A stretch of 64,000 nt of DNA from Arenicola marina (GCA_964019135.1 OZ025265.1:248001-312000); one strand, 5' to 3'. Shown: positions 25,047 to 38,631, counted from the first letter of the stretch. Translations and numbers: made by a program. The notes: generated from the letters alone by a model not told the origin.

Positions 25047-26439
25047 ATGTGTGCGTCAACGTGTGTCAAGGTTTCACGCTGAAAGTCTCGCTGAACTGAA
25101 GGGAAATGAAGGAAAGTGAGCTGGGTATATATAGAGTTCTGCGCAAAAGTTACAGATAAGGAGAGATCTTTTGATGGAATTTCCGATAGATCACATGACA
25201 AAGTGGCGTCAAGAACGTAGTAACATGCAACCATCAGTGATTAACTAATCATTTGGTGATAATAATTAATTAGTTATGAATGTTTTGTGCACCTACGCGA
25301 CATCGGCCTAACCAAATAGATCGGGCTTGAACATTACACCCCCCCCCCCCCCGCCTCCCACACCTACACCTGCACCTGCTTCGACAATGACACCAAACTC
25401 TTAAAGTGTCGCACGTACAAATGCCACAAGGCAAGGCAATCTATTTCTGATATTTTTTCTTTCAAGAACAATTTCATAGCCCGACTTCCGCCTCGGTGGC
25501 AGATGGGTCTGCTTCGGGTTAAAGAAAAGAAAGACACGCCTTGGTGGCCAATGACGACATGCTTTGGTGAGAATGCATACACCTAAAATTGCTAGTCCAC
25601 AGGAAACATAATTTAGTTTGATTCTGAAATTTTCCCTTAGATAGCATTCTTTCACTATAACATGTTTAGTAATTGAAGCATCAGGCGCAAATAGACTCCG
25701 AATAGTCCACAGACTGAACTGAGGCAGGGTCGATCTGCGACCATCTGCATTCAGGGCAAACACAAAACGATAATTCCATGCCCGTATCCTGGTCACGGCA
25801 CCAAATGAAATGTTTGATACCTGCATTATACAATGTATATTATGGTTTCCATTGATACCATACTGGCGAGCCGTTTTTAAAATGCGTTTGTATGCATGGT
25901 CGCTGTTACTTTGGCTTGTTAAACAAAAACGAGGGAGGGTGTGTGCGTGTATCTGCCGTAAACACCTATACTTTCTCCATTTGCATCAGCCAGATATTCA
26001 AAATGGCGACGGGTACGTACACGCTGCTACACCTGTAAAATGCAATCACTGCCTTCACCCTCATGGTCTAGTGTTATTTCAAAAAGGGTGGAGGGTTGCG
26101 CCCCCTCCACCCCTCGACCTAGCTCAAGCGGGACAGATCGATACCTACTATTGTAATTTGTATGGCACTTGGTTGTCCTGACTAATAGAAAGCCTAATCA
26201 GTGGGTGTCTTCGCATTATGCGTGTATTTGGAAACTCCAAGCAGCTGTGGGCCCCGAACTTGACAGCTTTGTGACATCACATTTCTTCTATGGGATGATG
26301 TTGAACATTTGGTTTTAGTAACTTGTTGTACGTGGTTACCTTGTAACCAACTTACATAACGAGATACTCAGTACATAGAATGCAGAATGCCTGCTGCATG
26401 AGGGGCTATTACCTGCTGGTAGGCTTATTCAGGCACAAG
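25047..26439. other. 3' flank of the methyltransferase gene
   Basis: Likely 3' UTR for the first few hundred bases. A C-run lies at 25,337-25,353. No further exon is supported. Confidence 0.5.
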
Positions 26440-26520
26440 CGCAGATGCTGAAAATGCCGAAACAAACCTGCAAATCCATTGTCCTTCACAGACGGACGGA
26501 TGCCAACCAACACGAGGGGC
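26440..26520 (+). mobile_element. Small LINE 3' fragment
   Basis: The phrase CTGCAAATCCATTGTCCTTC then ACAGACGGACGGATGCCAAC repeats at 37,540-37,580, just after the zinc-knuckle C-terminus of a non-LTR element. This short piece is therefore probably the 3' end of the same family. Confidence 0.5.
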
Positions 26521-26879
26521 TAATATTGGTCTCTATATCTTTCTCGTGCATACGTAACTGAATTAATATAGTTAATCAGGCGAGTACTATTCTCAAAGCT
26601 GCTCATACAATACTTTTTGAAATCTTCCGAAAAAATGGCCTGCGCACATTGTCTGATCATGTGAAAATCAATTATATTAATAATAAATGTAATATGTGTA
26701 CATTATATTATATTATTATACAAGGTAGAACACGGCTCGTAATGTCTGCATTCTGATGACATACTACATAAGAAAGCCACACTTTCAAACACATGATGGT
26801 TCAATTTGGTCCAAAGAAGTGGCTGCAAAATATGTTTTCACTATTTATTGCATACAACCTTGCCGTACGATCTGTCTGT
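26521..26879. other. AT-rich spacer
   Basis: No supportable feature. Confidence 0.4.
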
Positions 26880-27590
26880 ATACACTAAGATTTCATTGTT
26901 ATTCAAAGGTATCAATGTCAGAAACTTTCCGGAGATCGATAACCTGCCAGACATTTATGTATTTTATGGTGTTATATACGAGTTTAAAGGTAAAGAGTGT
27001 GTGCGAGATATTACTGAGGAATGTATTTGGGGTAACACAGGTGTACAGATAAATAGGGGTAAACGTCAAAACTGCTTTATTCAAGGCTTTCACTGAACGT
27101 CGTATATGGTTCGTGAAAGATTTGCTAACAATGCAATGGCCATTCCACAAAAGGTCAGGACAAAGTGAATATTGTATCCGAAATATAGTTATATTGAAAA
27201 ATGCTACCATGTGTAAAATGTACCATGTAATGATAGTTATCTTATTGTGTTTGATAGTGACAAATATATACCAAACAATTATATACAGAGAGAAATCCTC
27301 CACATTGTCGACAAGAAGTTTGCAAAATTCAACTATAAAGTACTACACTTTGCAACTGTCGTGTAATAATAATCTAAAGTTATGGGGTAAGAAAAATGAA
27401 AACTCAAGTATGTGCATTGCGGTGAATTACATGATATCATGCACCTCATTTATGAATGCCATTATGCACATGCAACATAATTTATTATATAAAAAATGGA
27501 TTCTCGCGAACACTTGTAGATTGGAACACCAAAAAGAATGCCGGATTTTTTTATAGCACGGAATTAAAATATAGTATGTTTCACTTGAAT
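26880..27590 (+). mobile_element. LINE ORF2 C-terminal remnant
   Basis: Diverged but recognisable in order: PEIDNLPDIYVFYG; HIVDKKFAKFNYKVLHF, near 27,310, which matches QFNYKVLHN of the 10-12 kb remnant; HLIYECHYAH-like sequence near 27,450; and LLYKKWILANTCRLE near 27,485, which matches LLYKEWLLSSTGRL of the 5.8 kb fragment. Several stops and frame changes are present. This piece ties the 5.8 and 10.4 kb fragments into one LINE family. Confidence 0.7.
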
Positions 27591-29440
27591 CTTGACACCA
27601 GTCAGGATGTGAAATAACAGTAGGATATGTAACTTTTAATATTGGTAGGCTTGGTTTTAACCATTATAATTTATCACGCACTTTGATGATATATGGATCA
27701 CTTTGTAGGGTCTGCAAGAATTTGTCCTGTTGTATCAAACCATTATACTCTGTATTTAGATATCAGTGTTCACATCATTGGTCTACATTGGGGGTATTGA
27801 TAATTAAGCTGCGTGCTTTCGATCAATCAACTTAGGCTATATTTCCGAGATTGATGGTTTATAACATTCTGCGGACCTGTTTACGATAGACCTCTTCCGC
27901 ACGTTTCCCATAGCCTCTTATGTGCTTTCTTAGCTGGTTGACGGTTCAATTCCAGGGTCGTTCAACGGCTGAGCCACAACCTCATGACAAGCAATAATAT
28001 GTAAATTACTTATATACTAATAAAAAATGTCATACACCAAATTGTTAACCGATGGTAAAATGTATTGCAAATTGTGACCGAAAGCCAAGGAAATCAGTGA
28101 CGCTATTTTTGTGATTGTTCTGGCGATAACTGATGAAAGATCTGACAATAATTTGTCATGCTCATCTCATATTGACAGAATTGTTGGCATTTTCACCATG
28201 TCAGTATGCTATATTATGGTAAGCACTATAAGCTACAGATTTGTGTAGATGCTTGGCTTGGAATGTGAGGCAATCCATGTTTATGAACAAAGACAATTAT
28301 TTAGTATAAAAGACAACAAACCAGCAACTTTCCATGACTTAAGGCATCCTGTTTCAACCCTCAATATCCTGACCAGTCAAAGTGCGTCTGGTATGAAAGC
28401 GAACAGTATTTCTTAATATGGTTTGAAATGTTTTGTCATATATTAAACAGGACTTTTTTACACGCATAACTGTATTGGGGCTTTCTGACGTGCCCACCTC
28501 AAGGTAGTAGTACCGTGGTACTCATTGTAACACTACAGTGTTATTGAATGCCGAATGCTGGAGTTGTTTATTATTATCGATCGAGGATAGTCGTGAGATC
28601 ATCTGGCCCGTATATTGTATATTGACTCCCATGAAACGATGATAATAGTGCTTGGGTTGGATTTTTTGTTCGTGATTTGCGACGTTATTTACTTTACCGA
28701 ATCAGTCGAGTCCACAGGGGAAACAATTGGCAGGTCTTGCGAGTTGGACTGGCCATCACTCGCTCAATATCGGTGTTGGAGCGTTGGAAGCGTAGGAAAG
28801 CGGGAAGAATTTAGTATGCAATACTCATTTTTTTTAGCTAGACGGCGTTGTAACGTATAATCCCTTTCCACCCTGTAATGATTACTCTATCAATGGTTTC
28901 ATCTGCTGGCATATGATCTCCCTACTTTATTAACTCCACTGACCTTCTATTATTAAAGGAATAAACACATGACCCTTAAAGGGCCGTCCAGATGTTGCCA
29001 TTGTCGTTGGTATTATCGAGTTTAACGTCGTGCCTTTACTGGTCTGATGCAATGTGGCATCGACCAAGCATATCGATTGTCAATTATTAACGACTCGGGC
29101 AAATGAAACTCAGTCATTTTTTTCATTTTTTTTTCTCTGTGACTCTGTGAGTGCGAATAAAGATATATAATATTGAACAGAACTTCATTATTCAACTTCA
29201 AGGCCTCAGGCCCATAGTACACAAAAATGTCAATTTTAAGCCGGTTTTATAATTCAACCTGCAGTAATACTGTTATTATGCATGACGTTAAAAGGCATAG
29301 AAAACAAATGCTGCTAATCTCTGTTGCACGTTCGCTGTTCTTAGTGGACATTAAGTTGTTGAAAGCAAACTTACCATCTATTTTACAACAATGTAGACAT
29401 CGTAGTCAGATGTCGTCGTAAAGAGGACACGAGTTTACAA
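27591..29440. other. Non-coding spacer
   Basis: No supportable gene. The open frame at 28,615-28,860 lacks any recognised motif. Confidence 0.45.
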
Positions 29441-29449
29441 AGTGCGATT

Positions 29450-30160
29450 CTTCTTCGATAATTGCTTTCGAGTTTGAGAGACAATATTTACATAATCTAT
29501 TTTACTCGCGCAACTAGTCCGCGTAGTTTTTCAACACCCAAATGATGGGTGGAATATCGTAGCTTAGTTAATGCAGTTAGGTGTTTGGCGAAGCGTACAG
29601 ACGATAAATATAGTTCTGGTTCTAGCAAAGATTTATAAGTACAATACGAAGATAACTTTGACGTGCCCGTTAACATTGCGTTACATTCTTGAATAGTAAT
29701 GTCGGCTACCCGTTACTTAAATTCGGAAACAAATAATTCTGGGTTTCCTACTCCTTGGCATACCCAAACATGTCCAAATCCATATTTAGATAATAATTCC
29801 TTGATATGAAATGGCCAAGTCTCTTTCCCATTATTACAAAGCTGGAACAAGCGGTAGTAGCAACTATGATTATATCGATATTCATCAGTCGAAGCCAAAA
29901 CTTGATACATCTTGTCATATAGAGAACACTTAATGGTTTTTGCCCACATCCACCTAAAACTGCACAATGCGGTGCGTTCTTCGGAACATTTAACACAATC
30001 TTTAACACTCTTGCCTGAAATTGTTCACATCCGTATAACAGAATTGCTGCCACCGACTTGTTAAATATATCTAGGCATATTTTTATTGGTATATCACCAC
30101 ATTTTGATCTGAGGGATTTAAGCATAATTGTACCCTTGGATGCTTGCTGGCCCTTTAAAG
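29450..30160 (-). mobile_element. LINE ORF2 C-terminal remnant, second family
   Basis: The minus strand reads IKICLDIFNKSVAAILLYG, then VLKIVLNVPKNAPHCAVLG and KPLSVLYMTRCIKFWLRL, then (another frame) GKETWPFHIKELLSKYGFG, then LYLSSVRFAKHLTALTKLR and HHLGVEKLRGLVAR. This is the typical region after the reverse transcriptase of a non-LTR element. Its wording differs from the L1/Tx1-like copies, so it is another family. Frame breaks show it is dead. It ends at a CCCTTTAAAGGG palindrome near 30,150. Confidence 0.7.
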
Positions 30161-30169
30161 GGCAATATG

Positions 30170-30355
30170 TCAATACAAGTGGGGGGTGGGCAGGGAGCAA
30201 GGGGTATTTCCGTTCCTCGGGAATGAGGTTTTCATTTCACCGTGAACTGCTGGGAATGAGGCAAACAATTGTTCGTGAACTGGGAATGGGATATTAGCCG
30301 ACCGTCGTGACCAAGTATTTCATTAATCGTGAACTGGGAATTGAAATATGAAATA
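30170..30355 (-). repeat. Partial poly-G bounded element (inverted)
   Basis: Contains TCCGTTCCTCGGGAATGAGG, TTTCATTTCACCGTGAACTG, CGTGAACTGGGAATGGGATA and GACCGTCGTGACCAAG. These match, in reverse, the elements at 58,455-58,795 and 62,310-62,590. Confidence 0.7.
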
Positions 30356-30361
30356 ACCGAG

Positions 30362-31008
30362 AGTGGAACTCTGTCTATGCTAAGTCTATTGATAATGATC
30401 TTTTTATTAGCACACGAACTGGTGCATTGCATGAATTACAAAGTAAAACAAATGTGTGCAATTTAATTGATAATAAATTAGTGATCGCGACTAACGTCTA
30501 TTTGGAAAACTGCAAGGTGAAAGACACGGATGTTTGTACGTTTTGTAGTAAAGCCCCAGAATCCATCACTCATCTCTTCTGGGACCGTCCGTATGTTAAG
30601 GGTGTATGGATAGGTTTCGCTAATTGGCTAGAACCATATATTCATGTGAATACACCTTTATTGTCTATAACAAGTATAATGTATGGGCTTTCCGACACAC
30701 GGTGCAGAATACTTACTGTAAAAAGACACATATACATGTGTAAATGGAAAGGGAATACACCAAGCCTCCAAGTATGTCTCAGGGTTATAAATTCCAATTA
30801 TTTCACAGAGCAATGTATCGGGTACAGTAAGGGGGGATCCAGTTTGTGTAAATTTGACAAAAAGTGGGTCCCAATCAGACCATTATTTGAATGATCAGTT
30901 TCACAGTTTATTGTATAGTTGTATGCCTGTGCTCTAAAATATTTTTACTCGATACCTGCTGCGGATGAAACAAAATAAAATAAAAATCAACAATAAAAAA
31001 AAATTAAA
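30362..31008 (+). mobile_element. LINE ORF2 C-terminus with A-rich tail (L1/Tx1-like)
   Basis: 155-codon open frame from 30,427: HELQSKTNVCNLIDNKL, then DTDVCTFCSKAPESITHLFW, the CxxC...H zinc knuckle typical of the L1/Tx1 ORF2 C-terminus, and a tail ending PIRPLFE. An A-rich 3' end (AAAATAAAATAAAAATCAAC) follows near 30,970-31,008. It is 5'-truncated and could belong to the same family as the long LINE at 49.4-54.0 kb, which lacks exactly this part. Confidence 0.75.
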
Positions 31009-31169
31009 TCACCGTCAATCGGGAAATCGCTGATTTATATCATGTATACACGTGTGTGCACATACACTGAGAACCTAAATACATCATTTCCATTAAAAAA
31101 AATATTTAGAAAGTTTCACACGGAAAATATTGCTGCATGAGAAACTTTAACTTATAGTACATGTTTCAG

Positions 31170-31550
31170 TGAACTTGCAGAATAGCACCACACCGACTGA
31201 CGGCCGAGAACGCTACAATGGAGAATCCACCGCAGGGGACGCACCAGACGTTAAGCATGCGAGTGAAAGCCCTCACTTACAGACCGCCGCCAATTTCAGA
31301 TCGCTGTTAAATATGCCCAGTGCGTCTAGACTACCATCCAGGTTGGGTTCCAACAGAATGACGCGAGGCAACAATGCAATTCCGCACCATCCATTGTACA
31401 ACCAATAGTTACTTATCTAGTTTCTTCCCCGCAGGTACACGAAGGTGGAACTCTTTGCCGCGTGTACTGCGTAGTTGTCAATCTGTTAGCCAACTTCGAT
31501 CTCAGTATTGCTCTCTGTATACCATACGTCAAAACAAGATAAGTTACTTC
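31170..31550 (+). mobile_element. LINE fragment, jockey/CR1-like C-terminus
   Basis: Reads RLDYHPGWVPTE, then NNAIPHHPLYNQ and (next frame) FRTIHCTTNSYLSSFFPAGT and RRWNSLPRVL. The SFFPxxxRxWNSLP phrase is a hallmark of the C-terminus of jockey/CR1-type elements. It is broken by frame changes. Confidence 0.6.
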
Positions 31551-31689
31551 TATATGGGTTCTGAAAAGCTTGTTCTTTGTTTGAACATCAGCATTGTAGG
31601 CGTCCTATATATAGGATGCTAGCCACGGCAGGGTATAAGTAAAATTTACAGATGTAAGTCACTCTGCGGTTTATTCTAGGAACAGTCTT

Positions 31690-32500
31690 GTAGTTCAGGG
31701 CGCAGGCTATGACTCCGGCGCGCTTTATGGCTCCGTATGCGGGACTAGTGCTCCAGGCTCCGGGCTATGGCTCCAGGCGCCGGGCTATGGCTCCGGTCGC
31801 TGGGCAATGACTCCGGGCGCCAGGCTATGGCTCCGGTCGCCGGGCTATGGCTCCGGGCGCCAGGCTACGGCTCGGGTGGCCGGGCTATGGCTCCGGGCGC
31901 CAGGCTACGGCTCGGGTGGCCGGGCTATGGCTCCGGGCGCCAGGCTATGGCTCCGTATGCTGGAATATTGCTCACGGCTCCGGGTTATGGCGCCGGTCGC
32001 AGGGCTATGGCTCGGGACGCGGACTATGGCTCCGGACGGGCGCTATGGTTCCATGCGCTGGACTATGGATCCGTGCGCTGGACTATGGTTGTGTGCGCTG
32101 GACTATTGCTCCAGGCTCCGTACGCCGGCTAGAGCTGGGGGCTATGGCTCCGGACGCGGGTGGGTGTGGGTGTGAGATGCATGGAGGGTTGCAGCACTTG
32201 CAGCCAGGAAGAGGGCGGAAGAGACGGTGGCATTGAGGGAGGGAGGGTGCGACATACCATATATACCACAGAACGCCCCCTTGCGCGAGACTATGGCTGC
32301 GGATGCGGGTTATGGATCCGTATGCTGGACTAGTACTCCAGGCTCTGGGTTATGACTACTCACGCGGGCTTTGGCTCCGGGCGCGGGCTATGGCTCCGGG
32401 GGCGGGCTATGACTCCGGGCGCCAGACTGTGGTTCTGAGCAGAGGCAGTGGCTCCTGTCGCCGGCCTATGGCTCCAGACTATGGCTCCGGGTGCATGGTA
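31690..32500. repeat. 20 bp GC-rich minisatellite, second locus
   Basis: Two arrays (31,690-32,150 and 32,285-32,500) of the GGCTATGGCTCCGGGCGCCG unit seen at 20.8 kb, separated by about 130 bp of G-rich sequence. Confidence 0.9.
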
Positions 32501-35500
32501 TGTCTCCGAGTATGTACAGCGACATACCGGGATTTGACATGATCCCATTTATAACGTTATAATGAAGCCGGCATTCGTAACCAGCAAAGTCAGCTGCGAC
32601 ACATCGCGGGTCTTTCACACACCATTACAGACAGCCACTGAGTGTTGCACTCCTGCCAGGATTCTGTCCAGCATGTGGCTGATGGAATGAACCTCCCACA
32701 GGGGAGAACCGGAAGCTTGAACAAAGCGCAATAACGAAATCGCGGACTGAATATTAAATGGGTCTTGTCACGCAATCTCTTGTCGACCAATTTAGGAATG
32801 CCTTTTTGTGAACGTACATTTGGTAGTCGACTTCTTACGAGCTGTTTGCACGTATTAACTATTTAACAAGAGAAGAGATTAGGCAGGCTCACCTTCGAAT
32901 CATTTGGCTAGGTGCTGCGTCACATTCCTGTTGTCGGCGGCTGAATTTTCTCTCAGTAGCATATCAGGTACGCAATGCTCATTAGTGTTATTTTCCATCC
33001 CAGTAAATCGTGTGATTATACAGTTTTTCAAGAACATAAACATTTAGTTAATTATCAGTTAAGAAAGTTTCGCCACGTTTTTGTAGTGAGTAAGTGGATC
33101 CTGATTGGTTCATGGATGATTTATTTTAGTCACTAAAGTTCATTGTCTTTAGCCTGATCAGCAGCATCCCATCAAATGCCGTGATAATTTGTCAAGCTAA
33201 CATTTTATGCCGCATTTGGCACATAATTGAAGAACTTGTTCTGTGTAATGTGAATCTCAAGGTTTCGTTGCAGCCTATTATAAACTTGGAGGTAACAATG
33301 TTTGACCTCTTTAACTTACCTTAATTGTCAGGCCAGCTCAGTCCCGGTGGAACGTCTGTGAAGAGAATACCGTATTGATTGGATAAACCAAATATCCCAC
33401 TTACGCAATTTCCGTGGTTACGCCAAAATAGCTACACGGGAACCGGTCATTGTTGGCTAATCAATAAGAAGATCACGTCTGAGGACGCCATTAATATTAC
33501 ATGTATGAATAAGGATGCATATTATCAATATTAATCGTTGAATATCAGAGACCCGTGTCTGCTTCCAATTGAAGTTATATCTGGGATCGAATGCACAAAA
33601 ACGTATGCAAAGGGCATCTTCTGTAGGAGAACGCCATCAGTGTCAGTTCAATAAAAAACAATATTCATGGCGCCCTTATTAACTGCTACTTACCAAAACA
33701 TGTTCTCTTCCTCAAATGGAATACCTTAGATGATGTCAAGCACCGAACATGCATTAATTCAAGCACTGTAAGTAATGGCGAATATTTACAGGTCCGATCA
33801 GGAGCCATATTCGACTAATAGGATGATGCACAGTCTGGATCTCCCTGCAATGACGTAGTTTCGAGACGGAAACCAATCCAGCTACTACGGATGATAATAA
33901 ACGACATGGATCCAACTAGAGGAATACCCGTAGAACTATTTCCGTATTGTTTCATTGATAATCAATGCAAATGTTTATTAGTTAGCAATATATGTTTGAT
34001 GACGCAAAGACATGGTTATATATTCAAAATCATTTATTCAAGTCGCTTCGTACATTGTCTTCAATGGAACATAGGCATGAATGTCAGAGCTTGTTGTCTA
34101 CGAGCGGTTAACTAATATGCCTAGAATCAATATTATAAGGTCACCTAAACAAGCTTTTCAAGATTTTGCCTCAAACCCCCAAACACACTTCCCGTTTCAA
34201 TGAGTGAAAGTATCATGAGGACATACTCATGATCATGATCATCAGGGTAATCACAGGTGATGAAGGAATGGACTGCACTGCATGGGTTGCTGGCTGCTAT
34301 GCAGTGTGAGTTGAATGATTGGACTTCATCGTATTGTCATAATATTCATGATATCTATATTCGGCAGAGTGGGGGACTTCTGATCCTGGGTTGTATATTT
34401 AACAGTAACCGTGTCTCATGTGGTCCATGCACGTCTAAAGAGACACTATTTATATATCATCAATGAGTCCATGGCACTTTATCCGCCTTGGTTAGCTGCA
34501 CAATAGTGTAGTTTAAATTTTAAAGGCATAACGTAAGAATTCAAACAGCTGTTACAGTATAAGTGCAATCACATGGTTTCTGGGCATTTGTTCGTCTTAT
34601 TTTGTGGTTTAATCAGTAATTCGAATTGTTTTTGGCATTTGCAGGAACAATCCTGGCTTGCCACAGTCATCGTGTGATTTCATGTTGTGTGGCCCTCAAT
34701 ATGGAAATAAATATGTCGTAAAATAGTCTCCTTTCGATCGATATTGTTTTGCGCGTGTTTGTTCATTGATTAATAATACTCCGCCCGTGAGTTTGTTTGG
34801 CCTGTTCTCGCTAATTGATTAATAAACTACTATTATGACGTCATCCTATGGTCTAAACTGTACATTATTTTCAAGAATGTACTATTTTGCGAGCTGAGAA
34901 ATTGAGATTGACTCAACGAAACCAAACTACATGCCAGTTGAACAATCTTAGTCGACAATCGCAGTTAATGCCAACAATGAGCGCTAAGTGAGCTTCTCTG
35001 AAGCAAATCACAACCACAATATATGACTGGACGCTTGACGCTCAATGAAATGCTCTAGCAAAAACAGACACAAATTTCTCTTTAACAAAAGCGTAGATCA
35101 TAAAATCTGATTTTAGAATTGAAATTAAGGTCATATACAATTCTTATGCACAATACATACCGACGTTATATTTATATCATGCAGTAATCACACTATAACT
35201 AGTTTTTCTTCTCGTGAATCCCAAAAATCACTCTCCATCAACAACGCACTTAACGTGGTGCTCCTTGTTTCCAGCACTATTGCAACATGGCTGCATATCA
35301 TATCATTTTTGAATCCAATAATTTGCACGATTGCATCATATTCCACCTTTAAATGACAATGCTGGTCTGTATAATGACACATAATCCATGTAATCCAGCA
35401 CATCATGAACCCAACCTTCGTGGACAACACGACCCGAGACGGCTGTCTCCAGTGATGTGTGGCGGACACCCAGTGCGCAGCGGTCCACTTCGTTTGGGAC

Positions 35501-36194
35501 CGCGAGTGCTGAGCGCATCTTGACGCCAGTAAAGTCGACCAGTTTTAAGGCGTCGGTGACGACATTTGGCTCTTAATCCTGGGTGATTGGGAGTTCCAAA
35601 TAGCAATATGGTGTTATTAGGGTGTAATAGGGATGTTCACTTCTTTTCCTTTCATGGCCGAATTCTGTATGCCGATATGCTACTCCCTACCGACAGAACC
35701 AGTCACCATCGCAACATAAACTAACACCGATATTTTGATTTGATAGCGCGGTCACGTGTTACATTTACACCCGGGACCTTACACTCCTCCCATAGGAGAA
35801 TCCCGAGAACATTCAACATGGCGTCCAGGCCCCACAGTACGTAAATATTATATATAACATAGCATTTCGACTTGCCAAATCTGTAAATAATATTCCAACA
35901 AAGACAATAAGAACCACAACAGGGAAACAGGGAGTATGCGTTAGCTTTATCTTGGTCCGCACACGAGCGGCAAGTATGAGTGCGCATGCTCGAAATATCC
36001 TCGTCGAGTACTCCGCCTGCGTTCCCGAACCCACCCGAGTATTTGTAACGCATAGATGATTCATTCATGTAGCAAAACCGTAGATTTGTGCGGTGAATTA
36101 AAAATATGTTATAATTTTTTCAAATTGGGCGAAGATGGCAAAAACAAGAGAGTTGTACTCGTCGGTAATAACACAAAACGGAAGCCTATTTGTT
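32501..36194. other. Long non-coding stretch
   Basis: AT-rich sequence with no exon I can defend. On the minus strand near 35,860-35,960 a frame reads CFPVVVLIVFVGILFTDLA, a possible membrane helix, but it has no clear start, splice sites or family match. Confidence 0.4.
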
Positions 36195-36577
36195 AACTTT
36201 GTTTACAGCAATATATTCCGTATTTTTTGTATTACCAACCTCTTCCCCATGTCAAATAAGTATATTTTGCCTTCAATTTGAATCCTGAATACATGTGGGC
36301 TATCCGGAGTGAAGCATTTTGGTTAATGGAGCAGAAGTTGGTGGCCGGCTTTATATCCCTGCGCGTCTGTTCGCTGTTCGCTATTTTGTGTGTGTCGACC
36401 GAGGCTCGCTATCACGTCCGCGCGCGATAAAAATAAACCGCGCAGTTTTATGTTGAAATTGTTGTTATACAGACTCTCAGAGATGTAAAACATATATGCA
36501 TCATAATTTTTAGATACTTTTAGTCTTGATTCTAACATGTAAACAATCTAAGATGGCGCATGTAAGTATTTTGCTTA
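36195..36577 (+). promoter_or_regulatory. Promoter/first-exon repeat, copy 3
   Basis: Full copy of the module: CAATATATTCCGTAT, CCATGTCAAATAAGTATAT, GTTGGTGGCCGGCTTTATAT, CTCGCTATCACGTCCGCG, a TATA-like GATAAAAATAAACC at 36,425-36,438, TGTTGTTATACAGACTC, and ATG GCG CAT with donor GTAAGT at 36,562. No methyltransferase exon follows within the next kilobases. Confidence 0.5.
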
Positions 36578-37199
36578 AATGTATATGTTCCATTGTTAAC
36601 AGTAACACATGATGCAATGTGCCTGAAGATGCACTTGTACTTGTTGACCTCTTTGCAGATAGTTACGAATTACATACAAATTGCCATCTGTTGGAAATAA
36701 ATGTCTGAGGTTTCAGTGATGAGTGTCGATGTACTACTTGTACTGCTGAGCGTGCCTTCCACGTCATTGTGAGCCTGCTGGTAGTCATGAGTTGCTGGCT
36801 TTGTTTCTGCTGCGAAACATTTGTCTTCCACGTGCGGAAAGATGGCATTATTTTCCCAGCATGATGTAGATAAATATAAAAACTTGCACTAATAAAAAAA
36901 ATACGGGATGTGACCAATTAAGAGTGATTTGAACTGGACAGCAATATCTGGCGATTCTGATATATGTGATAGTTTACTCTCCTACATAAGGCAATGCCTC
37001 ACAGTGTAGTTCGCACGTCGATATGACACCCACTCCTATCTTTTTTTTTAGTGGGTAAGAGCTCACTATAATGTTTACGGGCATTAATCTCTTTCTTCGC
37101 AGGTCGTTGCCAGTGACGTCACTTCGCTTTCATCGCATAATGGTATGTCGGTAACTGTGTTGTCTGCATTTCGAGGAGCCCTCTATCTGGCGCCGACAA
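36578..37199. other. Spacer after promoter-like copy 3
   Basis: Two acceptor-like sites (CTCTTTGCAG at 36,658 and TTCTTCGCAG at 37,102) are visible, but no open coding stretch follows either. Confidence 0.4.
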
Positions 37200-37590
37200 A
37201 CTAGTGCCGTTTGTTTGTTATCCTTTATCTACTGCATTGTTTGTAAGCGGGACATGAAGGCTTTCGGCATCGATCCAGATTCTTGGGAGGACTTGGCATC
37301 CCAAAAGAGGGGATGGGCCCGTGTCGTGCGTGACGGAATGACCCACCACGACTTGCTATGGTTTGTAAAACTGGGCTTGAAACGCCAATCTAGGCGTCCA
37401 CCAGAGAGCACAAACCAAGATCTATCGACAGGTCACCGTTGCGATGACTGCGGAAAGCTCTGTCGATCACAGATAGGCTTACTCAGTCATCAGCGTAAAC
37501 GCCGCGTTACGAATCGTATAACTTAAACCAAACAAAGCTGCAAATCCATCGTCTTTCGCAGACGGACGGATGCCAACCACTGCTTTTATA
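37200..37590 (+). mobile_element. Non-LTR retrotransposon ORF2 C-terminus with zinc knuckle
   Basis: Open frame of 103 codons: CKRDMKAFGIDPDSWEDLA, then KRGWARVVRDGM and HRCDDCGKLCRSQIGLLSH. The CxxC...H ending after a CKRDMK...GID..W block is the usual C-terminus of a widespread group of endonuclease/reverse transcriptase elements. After the stop comes the 3' phrase shared with 26,440-26,520. It is 5'-truncated. Confidence 0.75.
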
Positions 37591-38631
37591 TTTGTTCATA
37601 CCGGTTCTATCTCGCCAGCCTGCACGCCCCATTCCATGTATCGCTCCCTTATATTGTCGCATATCTTTGGGGCGGCATTTTTGTTCTCGAATGCTCCAAC
37701 CCGCGTATTAATATTACTTAATCTCTCGCCTATATTTGGGCGGCGCTGGCATTTGTCCTCTTCCACGCCCGCTGGCCGCCTGAAATCCGCATCTTTCCCG
37801 CCTCCACATGCGTGGGTTCAGTGCGCACCGTGAGCGGTTGGCCCCCACCTTTGGACGTATTATAGTTTGTTCTGGTTGTGTAACGAGTCATGGTTATCAT
37901 ATATACCTCGCTACGTAACCGATATGCGTCCTTTTATTTAATAAATGACATTACCAATCCCAAACTATGTTTTTGTTGTTGTCGACCGCCATAAATATAT
38001 AAGTGCGCTTGGACACACAAAAAACACGACAATACTGTTATTCATGGAATGCTTTACTTCAGCTACTAGAAAAAAGCGAAAAAAAGAATTGAACACATGT
38101 TTGGAGCCAGAGTAAAATTAACTCTATGAGACCAAATTATTTGATCTTGTTTTCAATTGCGGAATCGATAGTCGCTCTAAATGCCAGTCGTGAGCAATAA
38201 ATGAGCTCCTCTGAAAGTCACTTTCACAATTGTCCGTGAATTAGAACCTTGATCGAATCGACTGTTGCACTCGTGTAAATGCTACATTATAATGGCTTTT
38301 TGCGGCCTTAAACGAACTGCTTGCAAAAAGCATTGTCAATCTAATGCCCTGTTCACACGGTGCAATACGTTGTAAAGTTCACTACAACAAATCAACTTTT
38401 CGACCAACTCTGCAATTGGAAAGCCGGTTTTCCACGCATTGTAAGCTTAGCGCATGTTTCAACCAACTTTAAGATTTGCAAATTGTAAACCAATCAGCGT
38501 CGAACATTTTAGTCAATCAGCGTTGAGATGATCACGTTGATATTGTTTGCATCATGACAGTTATAAACTTAAGCGTGGCTTGTATGCATGACGTTATGAA
38601 TGATGTTCTAACGATAAGCTCACCAGGTGGC
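37591..38631. other. Non-coding spacer
   Basis: No supportable feature. Confidence 0.4.

Noticed and set aside
31767-32542. Open frames of 80-129 codons rich in GYGSG and APGYG
   Set aside because: Translation of the 20 bp minisatellite; several frames are open at once.
35723-36064. Minus-strand frames with a hydrophobic stretch
   Set aside because: No good start, splice sites or relatives, and two overlapping frames are open. Chance is likely.
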